Source: Paenibacillus sp. P25
Lineage (GTDB): Bacteria; Bacillota; Bacilli; Paenibacillales; NBRC-103111
Reading direction: 5' to 3'
Length of the DNA: 64,000 nucleotides
Assembly (NCBI GenBank): GCA_024704175.1
Contig: CP085629.1
Span: 4,774,001-4,838,000 of the forward strand
Shown: positions 17,291-25,616 of the stretch, piece after piece
Layout: each line of letters begins with the position of its first letter
Position numbering within the stretch: position 1 is the first letter of the stretch
The notes under the pieces: model-generated
Databases searched by the model: none
Told to the model about the DNA's origin: nothing
The model's input: the letters and a program-made list of their open reading frames with translations, nothing else
Translations under genes and position numbers: made by a program

Positions 17291-18337
17291 ATGTCTAGTT
17301 CAAATACATACTTTAGTGAACGAGAATTAAAAAAAATTCTCGGTGTTAATCCAGAACATAAGAAAGTGATTTTCATGCCAAATAGAGTATTTGATGATTT
17401 AGTAAATTGCGAACATTTTAAAGATAGAAAGGCAAATGCAACTCATATTGCATTTGCCTTTTCTTATCTTTACCTTACTTCATATATGTATAGGTATGCT
17501 CACTTCTATTATTATGAAAATTACACAGACACTATTTGGATTGATGACAAAATAATGTATAAAATATGCAATACCTCGCCAGACAGTAGAGGAACTAACG
17601 GAAAAAGCTATATAACAAAAAAGGATGGCCTTCTTTTTCAGCTAGGGTATATACGAAAAGAAAGCGACTATCCAATAGAATATTATTATGAAGAAGACTA
17701 TCTAGGAAATAAGGATTATTCCTTTGTTGATTTTATAATGAACTCAGAAGTAATAAAGGGCGATATACTTCCACCTGATTCCCATAAGGACCCAAACGCA
17801 CGAAAAATCAACTTTCCTGTTAAAGCTTTCTTCTATGACGATGAATCAGAAACTGAAAATATTTTAGATGGATATTTTTACAATATCCAATCTACTACCA
17901 AGATCGATATTAAAGTATTTATTTGGTGTATGGCTCGAAAGGACTTAGGTATCGTTGGCTTCTTCTTATATTCTTTTCTAAAAAGTAAGTCTGATCTTTT
18001 CGGAGGCCATTATTCAAGTCCAATAGGGTCTTTAGTTAAAGCTACTGGAATTAAAAAGACGAAATTATGCGAGATAATAATAACACTTGAGGAATACAAC
18101 ATGATTACTAACACCCACAGTACATTCATAACAGATTTGTCACCAGACAAAATGATGCCAGCTAATACTTACACTGTTCTGCCATATCAAGATTTTATTA
18201 GTACCAAGAAGAAAATAACCAAGAGAAAAGTAATGCGCCAAGTGACTTACGATGCATTACATGGACAATATTTGGGTCAAAATAATCTTACCCATCATAA
18301 CGATGAATACGACGATATGGAGGATCTTCCATTTTAA
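17291..18337 (+). CDS. Replication-initiator-like protein with C-terminal winged helix
   Basis: A 348-residue soluble protein. ATG 17291 follows AGGAGTG. The first half starts SERELKKILGVNPEHKKVIF and is rich in aromatic residues. Residues about 245-285 (SPIGSLVKATGIKKTKLCEI, then ITLEEYNMI) read as a winged-helix DNA-binding unit, and the C-terminus is acidic (DDMEDLPF). I do not recognise a named family. Position after a regulator, before two DnaA-domain proteins and next to tandem repeats makes a role in element replication plausible, but no initiator motif (HUH, primase or AAA+) is seen. Codon use is AT-rich like its neighbours. Confidence 0.45.
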   Translation: MSSSNTYFSERELKKILGVNPEHKKVIFMPNRVFDDLVNCEHFKDRKANATHIAFAFSYLYLTSYMYRYAHFYYYENYTDTIWIDDKIMYKICNTSPDSRGTNGKSYITKKDGLLFQLGYIRKESDYPIEYYYEEDYLGNKDYSFVDFIMNSEVIKGDILPPDSHKDPNARKINFPVKAFFYDDESETENILDGYFYNIQSTTKIDIKVFIWCMARKDLGIVGFFLYSFLKSKSDLFGGHYSSPIGSLVKATGIKKTKLCEIIITLEEYNMITNTHSTFITDLSPDKMMPANTYTVLPYQDFISTKKKITKRKVMRQVTYDALHGQYLGQNNLTHHNDEYDDMEDLPF

Positions 18338-18338
18338 T

Positions 18339-18378
18339 ATGTATTAATGTATTAATGTATTAATGTATTAATGTATTA
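18339..18378. repeat. Five tandem copies of ATGTATTA
   Basis: Five exact head-to-tail 8-bp units directly after the Rep-like stop codon. They could be iteron-like binding sites or slippage-prone simple DNA. A weak hairpin (CCAGAAGCA ... TTTCTGG, 18393-18421) follows and may end the transcript. Confidence 0.7.
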
Positions 18379-18643
18379 AAGCATAAATGAACCCAGAAGC
18401 AGGTTTACTTTGTTTCTGGTTTCATATTCTTAGCATCTCAATAAAATTCAAGTTTCATTTAGTATCTGAAACAAGAATTGAGTCACAGTACTTTCTTTGG
18501 CACTAACTTACTTTTATGTAGTATTTTACATTTTATTAGTGATTGGTTATAATTATCTTGGTCAGTCATCTGAAAGTTCTAACTTCTTACCGTCTTATTG
18601 TTGTGAGAAAAGTTATATTTCGCATTATTGGGAGTTGAGTGAA

Positions 18644-19063
18644 ATGAGCTTAAAAGAAATAAAGGAGAGCGCGGCACGTAACAGGATAATTGCTGAAACC
18701 TTCTATTCCATCATTAGGAGTTCGGTTTCTGAACTTGAATATGATTTTTGGTTTCGCGATCTTGAAATTGCAGGTATTTATAAAAATCACTATCTTTTTG
18801 AGGTAACAACAACTTTGCACCGAGATTGGGTAACTACTCATTACTGCGATTTGTTTTTCGATTCGCTCGATAAAGCTATGGGTGCTGAAAGCACCTGTCA
18901 ATTTTTTGTTAAAGATGAAGTTGGCGTAATAAGTGAAAAAATGGATTTGTTATACGAACGCATTACTGAGATTGAAAAAAGATTGATGTCATACTTGAAA
19001 AACATATTTAGAACTGCAAATCCAATATCAGATAAAGTCAGTTACAATGCAAGTTCAAACTAG
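18644..19063 (+). CDS. Stand-alone DnaA domain I-like protein (no ATPase)
   Basis: A 139-residue protein. Residues 14-80 (IIAETFYSIIRSSVSELEYD, FWFRDLEIAG, then LHRDWVTTHYCDLFFDSL) follow the DnaA N-terminal domain pattern: an amphipathic helix, W-containing turn, strand, then RDW-x2-xY and a final helix. No AAA+ or DNA-binding domain follows; instead there is a coiled-coil-like tail (residues 95-118). Start is ATG 18644 with GGGAG upstream; the frame extends further upstream without a ribosome site. The similarity is weaker than in the next gene. DnaA domain I normally binds helicase loaders and regulators, so this product may recruit or block them (inference). Confidence 0.5.
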   Translation: MSLKEIKESAARNRIIAETFYSIIRSSVSELEYDFWFRDLEIAGIYKNHYLFEVTTTLHRDWVTTHYCDLFFDSLDKAMGAESTCQFFVKDEVGVISEKMDLLYERITEIEKRLMSYLKNIFRTANPISDKVSYNASSN

Positions 19064-19079
19064 TTGAAGGAGCGGGACT

Positions 19080-19763
19080 ATGACTGATAACAATAACGAA
19101 AAAGTCAAAAATGACAAGAATATAATTGAAAAATTCGAAGAAATTCTCCCTCAATTGTGGGATAAGGCTAAGTCGAATGAAATCAAATTGAAATCAGAAT
19201 ATTTAACGACATTGCATACGAAACTCTTAAAAGAAATAAAAACGCAGATTTCAACACCATCATTTGATACTTGGTTCAGTGGACTGAGCATTGAAGACTT
19301 GAAGGATGATAACAGCATTATTTTCGGAACAAAAACAACAATGGTAAAAGAATGGCTTGAGGAACGGTATATGTCATTAATAAAAAAATCTCTTAAAACC
19401 GTTACGAACATTGAGTTCGAGGTTTCTTTCGTTCTTAGAACTACTGAGAAGAGTAACAGAAGGAACGAGGACATAGATACAATTAAGCAATGCGTCAATT
19501 GTAACTGCCAGGACTTAACGAGAAAGAATATTGAACTACCGCTTGGGATTCAAGGCATCGTGAGTATGACTGTCGAAGGATTAGTATGTACAAATTGTGG
19601 TAAAGAATATTATTCGGACAATATTAAAAGAATAATACAGTTATTTAAACAAAGAGAGCATGAACGGCAGATTGGGCAACTTGAGGTTACTAAAGCCATT
19701 CCCTTCCATATGATGAGTGAAAAAGACCAAAAAGAGAGTATTGATGCTTTGTTAGAGGATTAA
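19080..19763 (+). CDS. DnaA domain I fused to a YgiT-type zinc finger
   Basis: A 227-residue protein. Residues 45-118 (LLKEIKTQISTPSFDTWFSG, then TMVKEWLEERYMSLIKKSLK) are a clear DnaA N-terminal domain; the TPSFDTWF core is the family hallmark. Residues 138-175 carry CVNCNC and CTNCGKEYY, a YgiT/MqsA-type zinc finger with its usual PLGIQGIVSMTVEG spacer. The DnaA ATPase and duplex-binding domains are absent. Start ATG 19080 follows GAAGGAGCGGG, 16 bp after the preceding gene, so the two DnaA-like proteins are co-expressed. I know of no characterised protein with this architecture. A role in steering host replication proteins to the element, or in inhibiting host initiation, is inference. Confidence 0.7.
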   Translation: MTDNNNEKVKNDKNIIEKFEEILPQLWDKAKSNEIKLKSEYLTTLHTKLLKEIKTQISTPSFDTWFSGLSIEDLKDDNSIIFGTKTTMVKEWLEERYMSLIKKSLKTVTNIEFEVSFVLRTTEKSNRRNEDIDTIKQCVNCNCQDLTRKNIELPLGIQGIVSMTVEGLVCTNCGKEYYSDNIKRIIQLFKQREHERQIGQLEVTKAIPFHMMSEKDQKESIDALLED

Positions 19764-19779
19764 AGGGGTGATTCTCATT

Positions 19780-20004
19780 TTGCTAAAACAACTACGATTA
19801 ATATTGCTTTGCGGAAGTCTCGCTTGTATTCTGGAAACTTTCTTGGAAATGATTGTTGGGATTAAACAGTCAGCATTTTCTAGTGTTGTTACAGCTTTTA
19901 ATTTGGCTGTGGTGATTACATTCTATAGACCAGAATTACAGGAGTTGATCGATAAAATCAAAGGCGATAGTGATGATGATTTTCGCAGCGGGAATTTTGG
20001 TTGA
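19780..20004 (+). CDS. Small two-helix membrane protein
   Basis: A protein of about 74 residues with two hydrophobic segments (LRLILLCGSLACILETFLEM and a second around FSSVVTAFNLAVVITFY) and an acidic, soluble tail (IKGDSDDDFRSGNFG). Start is uncertain: TTG 19780 has AAAGGGG upstream, while GTG 19768 is also in frame. It is the last gene of the same-strand set starting at 16857. No family is recognised. Confidence 0.5.
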   Translation: MLKQLRLILLCGSLACILETFLEMIVGIKQSAFSSVVTAFNLAVVITFYRPELQELIDKIKGDSDDDFRSGNFG

Positions 20005-20032
20005 TTAAATCTTGACATTCTTGTCTATACAT

Positions 20033-20064
20033 AAAGACACCCCTATTAAGTAGAGGTGTCTTTT
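20033..20064. terminator. Bidirectional terminator
   Basis: AAAGACACC/GGTGTCTTT stem with a 13-base loop between two convergent genes. Confidence 0.85.
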
Positions 20065-20067
20065 AAA

Positions 20068-20413
20068 TTATGATTCAAGTTTATCAGTGATACGTTGCAG
20101 AAGCTTTATGATTTCTGAAAAGCCTATAATCAACAAACCACCAAATATACTCCCCACCCACCATTGAAGGGTCGCCACGAACTGAAAGCCGCTTACTTCT
20201 TTCAATCTTCCAGTAATAGAAGATAACTCATAAGTATCTTTGTTCCCGAAATAGATACCACAGATTATTCCAGTAACAATTACCTACTACGCCAACGATA
20301 AATAAAATTTTTGCGATAAGATTCTCAGCTTCAGGTTTGTGTAGTTTACTGTAGAAAGCTTGTCTGTTTCTCTCTTGCTGTTCTGTTAGAGTAAATTCTT
20401 GATCGTTATTCAT
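20068..20413 (-). CDS. Small two-helix membrane protein, frame broken near 20287
   Basis: Starting at ATG 20413 (AAGGGGAG upstream), the protein reads MNNDQEFTLTEQQERNRQAF and then a first membrane helix (LIAKILFIVGVV). The frame slips by one base near 20287, and the continuation IVTGIICGIYFGNKDTYELS, then WWVGSIFGGLLIIGFSEIIK, lies in the next frame, ending LLQRITDKLES at 20068. Joined it is about 115 residues. No family is recognised. The gap to the integrase (20414-20708) contains nothing I can name. Confidence 0.5.
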
Positions 20414-20708
20414 AGTTCTCCCCTTGTGCAATGCGATAAATTAGATGTCAAGCTGAAAAATGCGGAACCAGCTATTTCCACCTAATTGTCAGATTACCCT
20501 AAAGGCGTCTAATTGTAAATTATATCTTACGGAAGATAATAACAAGCTTCACATCTTCTATCCTTCCTTATTTGTCCTCTCAGACGCTCAATTTTAGCTC
20601 GTATGGCTCTCTACATTCTTTATAAGGAATTTACCAAAGCAAGATTACAATTGTTCTTACTAAGCCTAGAAGTTGCTGTATTGTCTCATGTTAGTTACAA
20701 TCCGATTT

Positions 20709-21748
20709 TTATACTCTTTTTCCTTTTGCTAGAAACTTATTTACAGGCGAAAATTCATCATGGCTCTTTCGAATATCCTCTGTATCCATCTGGATATAAC
20801 GCCTTACAGTACGGATGTCACTCCATCCCCCATTTTTTGAAGGGAAAAAGGGTCTGCTCCATTAAGTGTTAGATTCTTAGCCCATGTATGCCTATAAACA
20901 TGCGCTGTCATTTTTTTGCCGCTAATTCCTGCTCTTTCACCATAATACTTTAGTCGTTTGTTAAACTGATTTTGTCCTAAAGGTTCCCCAAAACATGACA
21001 TAAAGATTCTATCCGTGGAAAAATGCTGTTTATTTTCCGAAACCAACTGTAGTAACAATTTTGAAACATGAGATGAAATAGGAACAAGCCTTGGCTTACG
21101 ATTCTTGCTGCGTTCCCCTTGAATGGTTATAAATCGAGTTTGAAAATCAATATCTGCTGTCCTAAGATTTAACAATTCATTAATTCTCAACCCAGAATCT
21201 AACATCGTTACAATGCCAACATAATCCCGGTATCCTACATAATCTTTTTGGTTTGGTTGTGCTAGGATAGCTTTTACTTCCTCATCCGTCAAACAATTTG
21301 TAAGGTCAATGTCCTGTTTTACAAGGTTCACGTTTTCCAAGGGATTGACCTCAATAAGATTGTCTCTACGTAACTGATTAAATATTGCCTTGAGAGTACG
21401 TAAACGAATATTTACCGTAGTGTCGCTCAATCCAACTCTTTGATTGTCCTTATTGATGAACTTATGACCGTTATACCTCTTGGCATCATATCTCATGTAG
21501 TTCACGTAATCTCTAAAGATGGTTGAAGTTGATTCATCTAAATATTGAAACTCAGGATATTGTTCTTCTAGCCAGCTTACGAAATAGCCAAAATGCTTTA
21601 CATAATCAACTAACGTCCGTTCACGCAGTCCTTCCGCTCGCTTTGCGTTTATTGCGAAATCTAAAGCTTGTTTGAAGGTTAAACTCGGGTACTTTTGTTG
21701 ATCGTTTCGTTTCCCTATAGGCACTCTTCTTGCTTTCTTTTTAAGCAA
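20709..21748 (-). CDS. Tyrosine integrase of the erpA-site element, frame broken near 20835
   Basis: About 346 residues when joined. Start is TTG 21748, because GGAGGTTTTATT precedes it on the minus strand; no better start is near. The catalytic Arg is in LDSGLRINELLNL, the HxxR motif in HVYRHTWAKNL. The frame shifts in a run of five G (near 20835); with one base removed the end reads GGWSDIRTVRRYIQMDT, supplying the nucleophile Tyr, and stops at 20709. Without the correction the protein lacks this Tyr and should be inactive. It lies 200 bp from the erpA junction, where the integrase of an element inserted at this gene end is expected. Confidence 0.8.
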
Positions 21749-21868
21749 AATAAAAACCTCCCAAAGCCAGTGTATTTGCATCATACACAAGCTTGGAAGG
21801 TCGTAACCCGCAACCCAGAAAAGCTATTTCTAGGGTTGTGTTCATTCAAATTCATGATTGCGGATTGT
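21749..21868. promoter_or_regulatory. Integrase upstream region with two hairpins, duplicated at 9863-9978
   Basis: The stretch contains CCTCCCAA ... TTGGAAGG enclosing GTGTA/TACAC pieces, then CAACCCAGAAA ... TTTCTAGGGTTG as a second inverted repeat. A diverged copy of the whole stretch lies at 9863-9978, where the first palindrome is GTGTAAT-TGC-ATTACAC. These are candidate arm sites, integrase operators or promoter elements. Confidence 0.5.
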
Positions 21869-21955
21869 ACATTTGACCCTTGCAATCCATAATCCCCAAC
21901 AATTTTACCGTTCATAGTCCCCAAATCGTAACGAGTTCTTTAAAAACCCCAAAAC

Positions 21956-22123
21956 CCCGCTTAAGCCTCGACTTTATCGTCGCATTTCTCGACTTGGCCT
22001 TCTTCTTCCTTATGCTTGAAGGACTGGCCGCGACCACAGGTTGCAACGGCGTTCGGGTTATGGATGGTGAAGCCGCCGCCCATGCCGGAGTCTTGGAAAT
22101 CAATTTCGACGCCGTACAGGTAT
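21956..22123 (-). repeat. Right direct repeat within erpA (element boundary)
   Basis: This segment covers the last 54 or so codons of erpA and is repeated at 9981-10148. The recombination point lies somewhere inside these bases; the element body therefore spans roughly 10.0-22.0 kb. Confidence 0.85.
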
Positions 22124-22332
22124 TTGGCGCTGTCGGCATCGACGACCACCTTCAGACCGTTGATTTCGAACACTTTGTCGTCCTCGTGCTGGTTGTCGTC
22201 AAAGCCCATGCCATAGGAAAAGCCGCTGCATCCGCCCGACTTCACGCCGAGACGCAGGAACAAATTCGGAAGCTCCTCCGCCGCAAGCATTTCTTTAATT
22301 TTATCGCTAGCCGTTTCACTAATGGTAACCAT
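21961..22332 (-). CDS. erpA: ErpA/IscA-type (HesB family) iron-sulfur carrier
   Basis: An A-type carrier that accepts Fe-S clusters and hands them to apo-proteins. The 123-residue protein has the family entry ISETASDKIKEML, the first conserved Cys in VKSGGCSGFSYGM, and the second in ATCGRGQSF. The family normally has CGCG here; the last Cys is Arg in both this gene and the displaced copy at 10 kb, so it is not a read error in one place. The C-terminus (EEEGQVEKCDDKVEA) adds another Cys. The gene 3' end is the integration target of the island, and the coding sequence is restored at the junction. A NifU-domain gene (yutI) lies nearby. Confidence 0.88.
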   Translation of the reverse strand: MVTISETASDKIKEMLAAEELPNLFLRLGVKSGGCSGFSYGMGFDDNQHEDDKVFEINGLKVVVDADSAKYLYGVEIDFQDSGMGGGFTIHNPNAVATCGRGQSFKHKEEEGQVEKCDDKVEA

Positions 22333-22422
22333 CAGAAACCGCCTCCTTATGCAAAATAGCTCCGTTCGTGCGGAAATAGAAATAGACCGGCTGAAAAGAG
22401 CACCTACTTACAGTATACTCCT

Positions 22423-22635
22423 TCATGGCCGGGTCCTCAAGGGGCGCTGTTTTCGCTTCATCTTTAGATCCAGTTCGTAAAATTTCAGCAATAATTCATC
22501 CAGCTGGCGGCTGCACTGCTGCACCTCCGGGTGCATGAGGCCGAATTGATCCCCCAAACGGATCATCCGCTCCCTTACCCGTTCGATCTCATCCGATATG
22601 ACTGAATGCAGCTCGGCATGAATAGAAAAAAGCAC
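22423..22635 (-). CDS. Spo0E-like aspartyl-phosphate phosphatase
   Basis: A 70-residue two-helix protein. IERVRERMIRLGDQFGLMHP, followed by EVQQCSRQLDELLLKFYELD, has the Spo0E-family pattern, with the SRQLD motif matching the catalytic SQxLD. Such proteins remove phosphate from phosphorylated Spo0A and restrain sporulation. Start is taken as GTG 22635. It is monocistronic. Confidence 0.75.
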   Translation of the reverse strand: MLFSIHAELHSVISDEIERVRERMIRLGDQFGLMHPEVQQCSRQLDELLLKFYELDLKMKRKQRPLRTRP

Positions 22636-22780
22636 TTCCGCACCGTCCTAAACCCCATTTTCACTCCAAAAGTATACTAGAGTTTTAGACTAAAAGAAAG
22701 GCCCGTTTCAAAATTTTAACAATCGAAAAAGGCCGGTTTTTCTAAGTTTTCCCTGAAAACGCTTTTGCCTGAAACACATA

Positions 22781-22810
22781 TTGCCCCATTCCGTCCGACA
22801 GGTTTATAAT
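22781..22810 (+). promoter_or_regulatory. Promoter of mqnE with a long leader
   Basis: TTGCCC (22781-22786) and TATAAT (22805-22810) are 18 bp apart. This implies a leader of about 235 nt before the mqnE ATG. The leader ends in a CCCCGA/TCGGGG hairpin (about 23010-23026) close to the ribosome site. No known riboswitch class is recognisable. The rest of the 22636-23054 gap is otherwise empty. Confidence 0.5.
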
Positions 22811-23054
22811 AGGTTGTATTGTTTTTTCCGTCCCGTGATTCTGCCATGCCGTTATCCTTCGTTTTACGGGAAACTCGGCCTAGGCGTGCTGCCTGCCGGA
22901 TGACTTTGTGCAAGCTTTCACAGCTTCCCCCGGTTTCAAGCTGCAAAGTGTCTTCCGGCTTCCGTACAAGAGAGGCCGTCCCGGCTTTTATGTTCTGCGA
23001 ACTATTCCGGGCCCCGAAACTCGGGGTCTCATCCGCATGTGGAGGAGGAAGTTT

Positions 23055-24158
23055 ATGAGTATCGTTATTCAAAGTCCCGATCACCGTATGGCCGAAATCG
23101 CCGAGAAAGTGAAGCACAGGGAGCGCCTCAGCCTGGAGGATGGCGTGTTCCTGTACGAATCGGATGATCTCTTGACGATCGGCCAATTGGCCAACGAGGT
23201 GAACCTGAGAAAGAACGGCAAGAAGGTTTATTTCGTCGATAACATGAGCCTTTATTTCACCAATGTATGCGAAGAGCATTGCGCCTTCTGTCATTTCCGC
23301 CGCGACGAGGGCGAAGAAGGAGCTTATACGCTGACGCCGGAGCAAATGTTCGAATATATCGATCAGCATATTCATCCGGGCCTTCAAGAGTTCCACATTT
23401 CGCAGGGCCATAACCCTAACGTGCCGTTCCAATACTACGTGGACTGCATCCGCGCCTTGAAGCAGCGCTATCCGAATGTAACCATCAAAGCGCATACGGC
23501 GGCGGAGATTGAGTTTTTTTCTCGGCTCAGCGGGTTAAGCTATAAAGAGGTTCTGCAGACGCTTATGGAAGCCGGCCTCAGCACCCTTCCCGGCGGCGGC
23601 GCGGAGATTTTGTCCGACCGGTACCGCAAGAAGATGCTCCTGAAGGATAAGGCGTCAACGGAAAAATGGCTTGAAGTCCACCGCACGGCGCACCAGCTCG
23701 GCATGAAGACGCATGCGACCATGCTGTTCGGGGCGATTGAGACGCTCGAGGAGCGCGTGCAGCACATGATTCACCTGCGCGAGCTGCAGGATGAAACCGG
23801 AGGCTTCCTGGTATTTATCCCGAACTCTCTGCAGCCGGCCAGCGTCAATGCCGGGATCAAGAAGCGCGTGTCCGCTTATGACAACCTGAAGACGATCGCA
23901 ATCGGCCGTCTGATGCTCGATAACTTCCCGCATATCAAAGCGTATTTTATTAATTTGGGTGTTCAGCTGACCCAACTGGCCTTCACATTCGGGGCGTCCG
24001 ACGCTCACGGCACGATCATCCGGGAACGCATCAGCCATGCGGCCGGCGCACTGTCCCCGGACAGCATGACGCGGGACGAACTGGTGTGGCTGATCAAAGG
24101 AGCCGGGCGGATCCCGGTCGAACGGGATACATTTTACAATGAAATTAAGGTTTACTAA
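23055..24158 (+). CDS. mqnE: MqnE, aminofutalosine synthase (radical SAM)
   Basis: Catalyses an early step of the futalosine route to menaquinone, joining the adenosyl group of SAM to 3-[(1-carboxyvinyl)oxy]benzoate to give aminofutalosine. The radical-SAM cluster motif CEEHCAFC (CxxxCxxC) is near residue 74, with FTNVCEEHCAFCHF context, followed by FHISQGHNP and TLPGGGAEIL, both MqnE hallmarks. Length 367 residues is normal. ATG 23055 has GGAGGAGG eight bases upstream; the longer upstream frame has no such site. Other mqn genes are not in the window. The product feeds menaquinone, the acceptor for the NDH-2 enzymes encoded here. Confidence 0.93.
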   Translation: MSIVIQSPDHRMAEIAEKVKHRERLSLEDGVFLYESDDLLTIGQLANEVNLRKNGKKVYFVDNMSLYFTNVCEEHCAFCHFRRDEGEEGAYTLTPEQMFEYIDQHIHPGLQEFHISQGHNPNVPFQYYVDCIRALKQRYPNVTIKAHTAAEIEFFSRLSGLSYKEVLQTLMEAGLSTLPGGGAEILSDRYRKKMLLKDKASTEKWLEVHRTAHQLGMKTHATMLFGAIETLEERVQHMIHLRELQDETGGFLVFIPNSLQPASVNAGIKKRVSAYDNLKTIAIGRLMLDNFPHIKAYFINLGVQLTQLAFTFGASDAHGTIIRERISHAAGALSPDSMTRDELVWLIKGAGRIPVERDTFYNEIKVY

Positions 24159-24214
24159 GCGAAAATAAGGTTATTTAATACAAAACAGCAGTATAGAAAG
24201 GGTTTGCCGTTCTT

Positions 24215-25279
24215 ATGAAGAAACTTGTTATTTTGGGCGGGGGCTACGGCGGGTTAACCGTGGCTAAGGAGCTGCTCGATGGAAAATTGCCTTCCGATAC
24301 CGTCATGATTCTGGTTGACCGCATGCCGTATCAAGGGCTCAAAACCGAATATTACGCGCTTGCCGCAGGAACCGTCTCGGATCTGGAGATCCGTGTGAAA
24401 TTCCCCGTCGATCCGAGGCTGATTCTGAAATACGGAGAAGTGCTGAGCGTCGATCCCGAGCAGAAGCTGGTGAAGTTCGCAGACGATGAGCCTTTGTCGT
24501 ACGATTATCTCGTCATCGCTCTGGGCTGCGTCGACAAATATCACGGCATTCCGGGAGCGGAAGAATATTCGAACAGCATCCAGACCTTGTCCTCCACACG
24601 GAAGACGTATCAGGTCGTCAACGACGTGAAGCCTTACGGCCAAATCTCGATCGTCGGAGGCGGCCTCAGCGGCGTAGAAATGGCGGCTGAGCTGCGGGAA
24701 AGCCGTCCTGATCTGAATATTCGCATTATCGACCGGGGGCCGAGCGTGTTGTCTCCTTTTCCCGAAAAGCTGCAAAAATACGTCCGCGAGTGGATGCTGG
24801 AGCATGATATCGAGCTGAGGTCGCATGTGTCGCTATGTCGTGTGGAGCCCGGACTTCTGTACAATCAGGAGGAGCTCATCCATACCGACATGACCATCTG
24901 GACCGCCGGCATCCAGCCAAGCCCCATCGTGCAGCAACTGAACCTGCCCAAAGATAACCAGGGACGTCTGACCGTGAACGAATACCATCAGCTGCCCGAT
25001 TACAACGATATTTATGTGATCGGCGACTGTGCTTCGCTTCCCTTCGCACCGAGCGGCCAGCTGGCGGAAGCCGCAGGCAAGCAGGTGGCGGAAGTGCTGC
25101 AGGCAATATGGAAAAACGAAACTCCCCGGCTCGGTAAAATCAAGCTCAAGGGAGTTCTCGGGTCGCTCGGCAAGAAAGCGGGCTTCGGCCTGATGGGCAA
25201 AAGAACCATTATGCTCGGCATGGTGCCGCGCGCGCTGAAATCCGGCGTGCTCTGGATGTCCAAGCACCATCTCGGTTAA
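24215..25279 (+). CDS. yutJ: NADH dehydrogenase-like flavoprotein (YutJ family)
   Basis: A 354-residue FAD/NAD(P)-binding protein of the type II NADH dehydrogenase superfamily. It has VILGGGYGG at the start, VGGGLSGVEMAAELR for the second nucleotide site and VIGDCASLPFAP for the FAD. Segments such as YQGLKTEYYALAAGT and LKGVLGSLGKKAGFGLMGKR match Bacillus YutJ closely, and length agrees. The C-terminal membrane-binding region of classical Ndh is shorter. It follows mqnE by 56 bp and converges tail to tail with the DUF1450 gene. The exact acceptor is not known for this subfamily. Confidence 0.85.
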   Translation: MKKLVILGGGYGGLTVAKELLDGKLPSDTVMILVDRMPYQGLKTEYYALAAGTVSDLEIRVKFPVDPRLILKYGEVLSVDPEQKLVKFADDEPLSYDYLVIALGCVDKYHGIPGAEEYSNSIQTLSSTRKTYQVVNDVKPYGQISIVGGGLSGVEMAAELRESRPDLNIRIIDRGPSVLSPFPEKLQKYVREWMLEHDIELRSHVSLCRVEPGLLYNQEELIHTDMTIWTAGIQPSPIVQQLNLPKDNQGRLTVNEYHQLPDYNDIYVIGDCASLPFAPSGQLAEAAGKQVAEVLQAIWKNETPRLGKIKLKGVLGSLGKKAGFGLMGKRTIMLGMVPRALKSGVLWMSKHHLG

Positions 25280-25537
25280 TCAGTCTTCGCCCAGGAGATC
25301 GAACATCGCTTCGATCTCTTTTATTTTCGCCGTAATGGCCTCTTCCAATTCCTCCGCGGACGAAGCCGCTACGATTTCCCCGTTCACGAGGGCGAAGGGA
25401 ATGATGTAGCATTCGCCGCAGTTGCCGAGGCGACCGTATTCGATCACGTCATAGTCGGGATTTTGCTCCAGTTTCTTCAGAAGCTCGGCCGTCCCATGAT
25501 GTAAATTATTGGTGCAAAATTCGATAATCGGTCTCAT
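25280..25537 (-). CDS. yuzB: DUF1450 protein (YuzB family)
   Basis: An 85-residue protein starting MRPIIEFCTNNLHHGTAELL, as in Bacillus YuzB. Conserved cysteines appear in EFC and NCGEC. The family usually has a further Cys in the VIEYGCLGNC context, but here it is Arg (GRLGNC, codon CGC instead of TGC). Family function is unknown, though the cysteine pattern hints at metal or Fe-S binding. Start is at 25537 with AAGGTGG upstream. It is divergent from yutI and abuts yutJ. Confidence 0.75.
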   Translation of the reverse strand: MRPIIEFCTNNLHHGTAELLKKLEQNPDYDVIEYGRLGNCGECYIIPFALVNGEIVAASSAEELEEAITAKIKEIEAMFDLLGED

Positions 25538-25616
25538 CGGACACATCGCCACCTTGTTGACCATTTTATTTTTCCGATTATTGTACTATAATAAGGTTAG
25601 AAAGGAGATGAAGCAA

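Noticed and set aside
18339..18378. Possible CRISPR array
   Set aside because: The units are 8 bp with no spacers; no cas genes. It is a simple tandem repeat.
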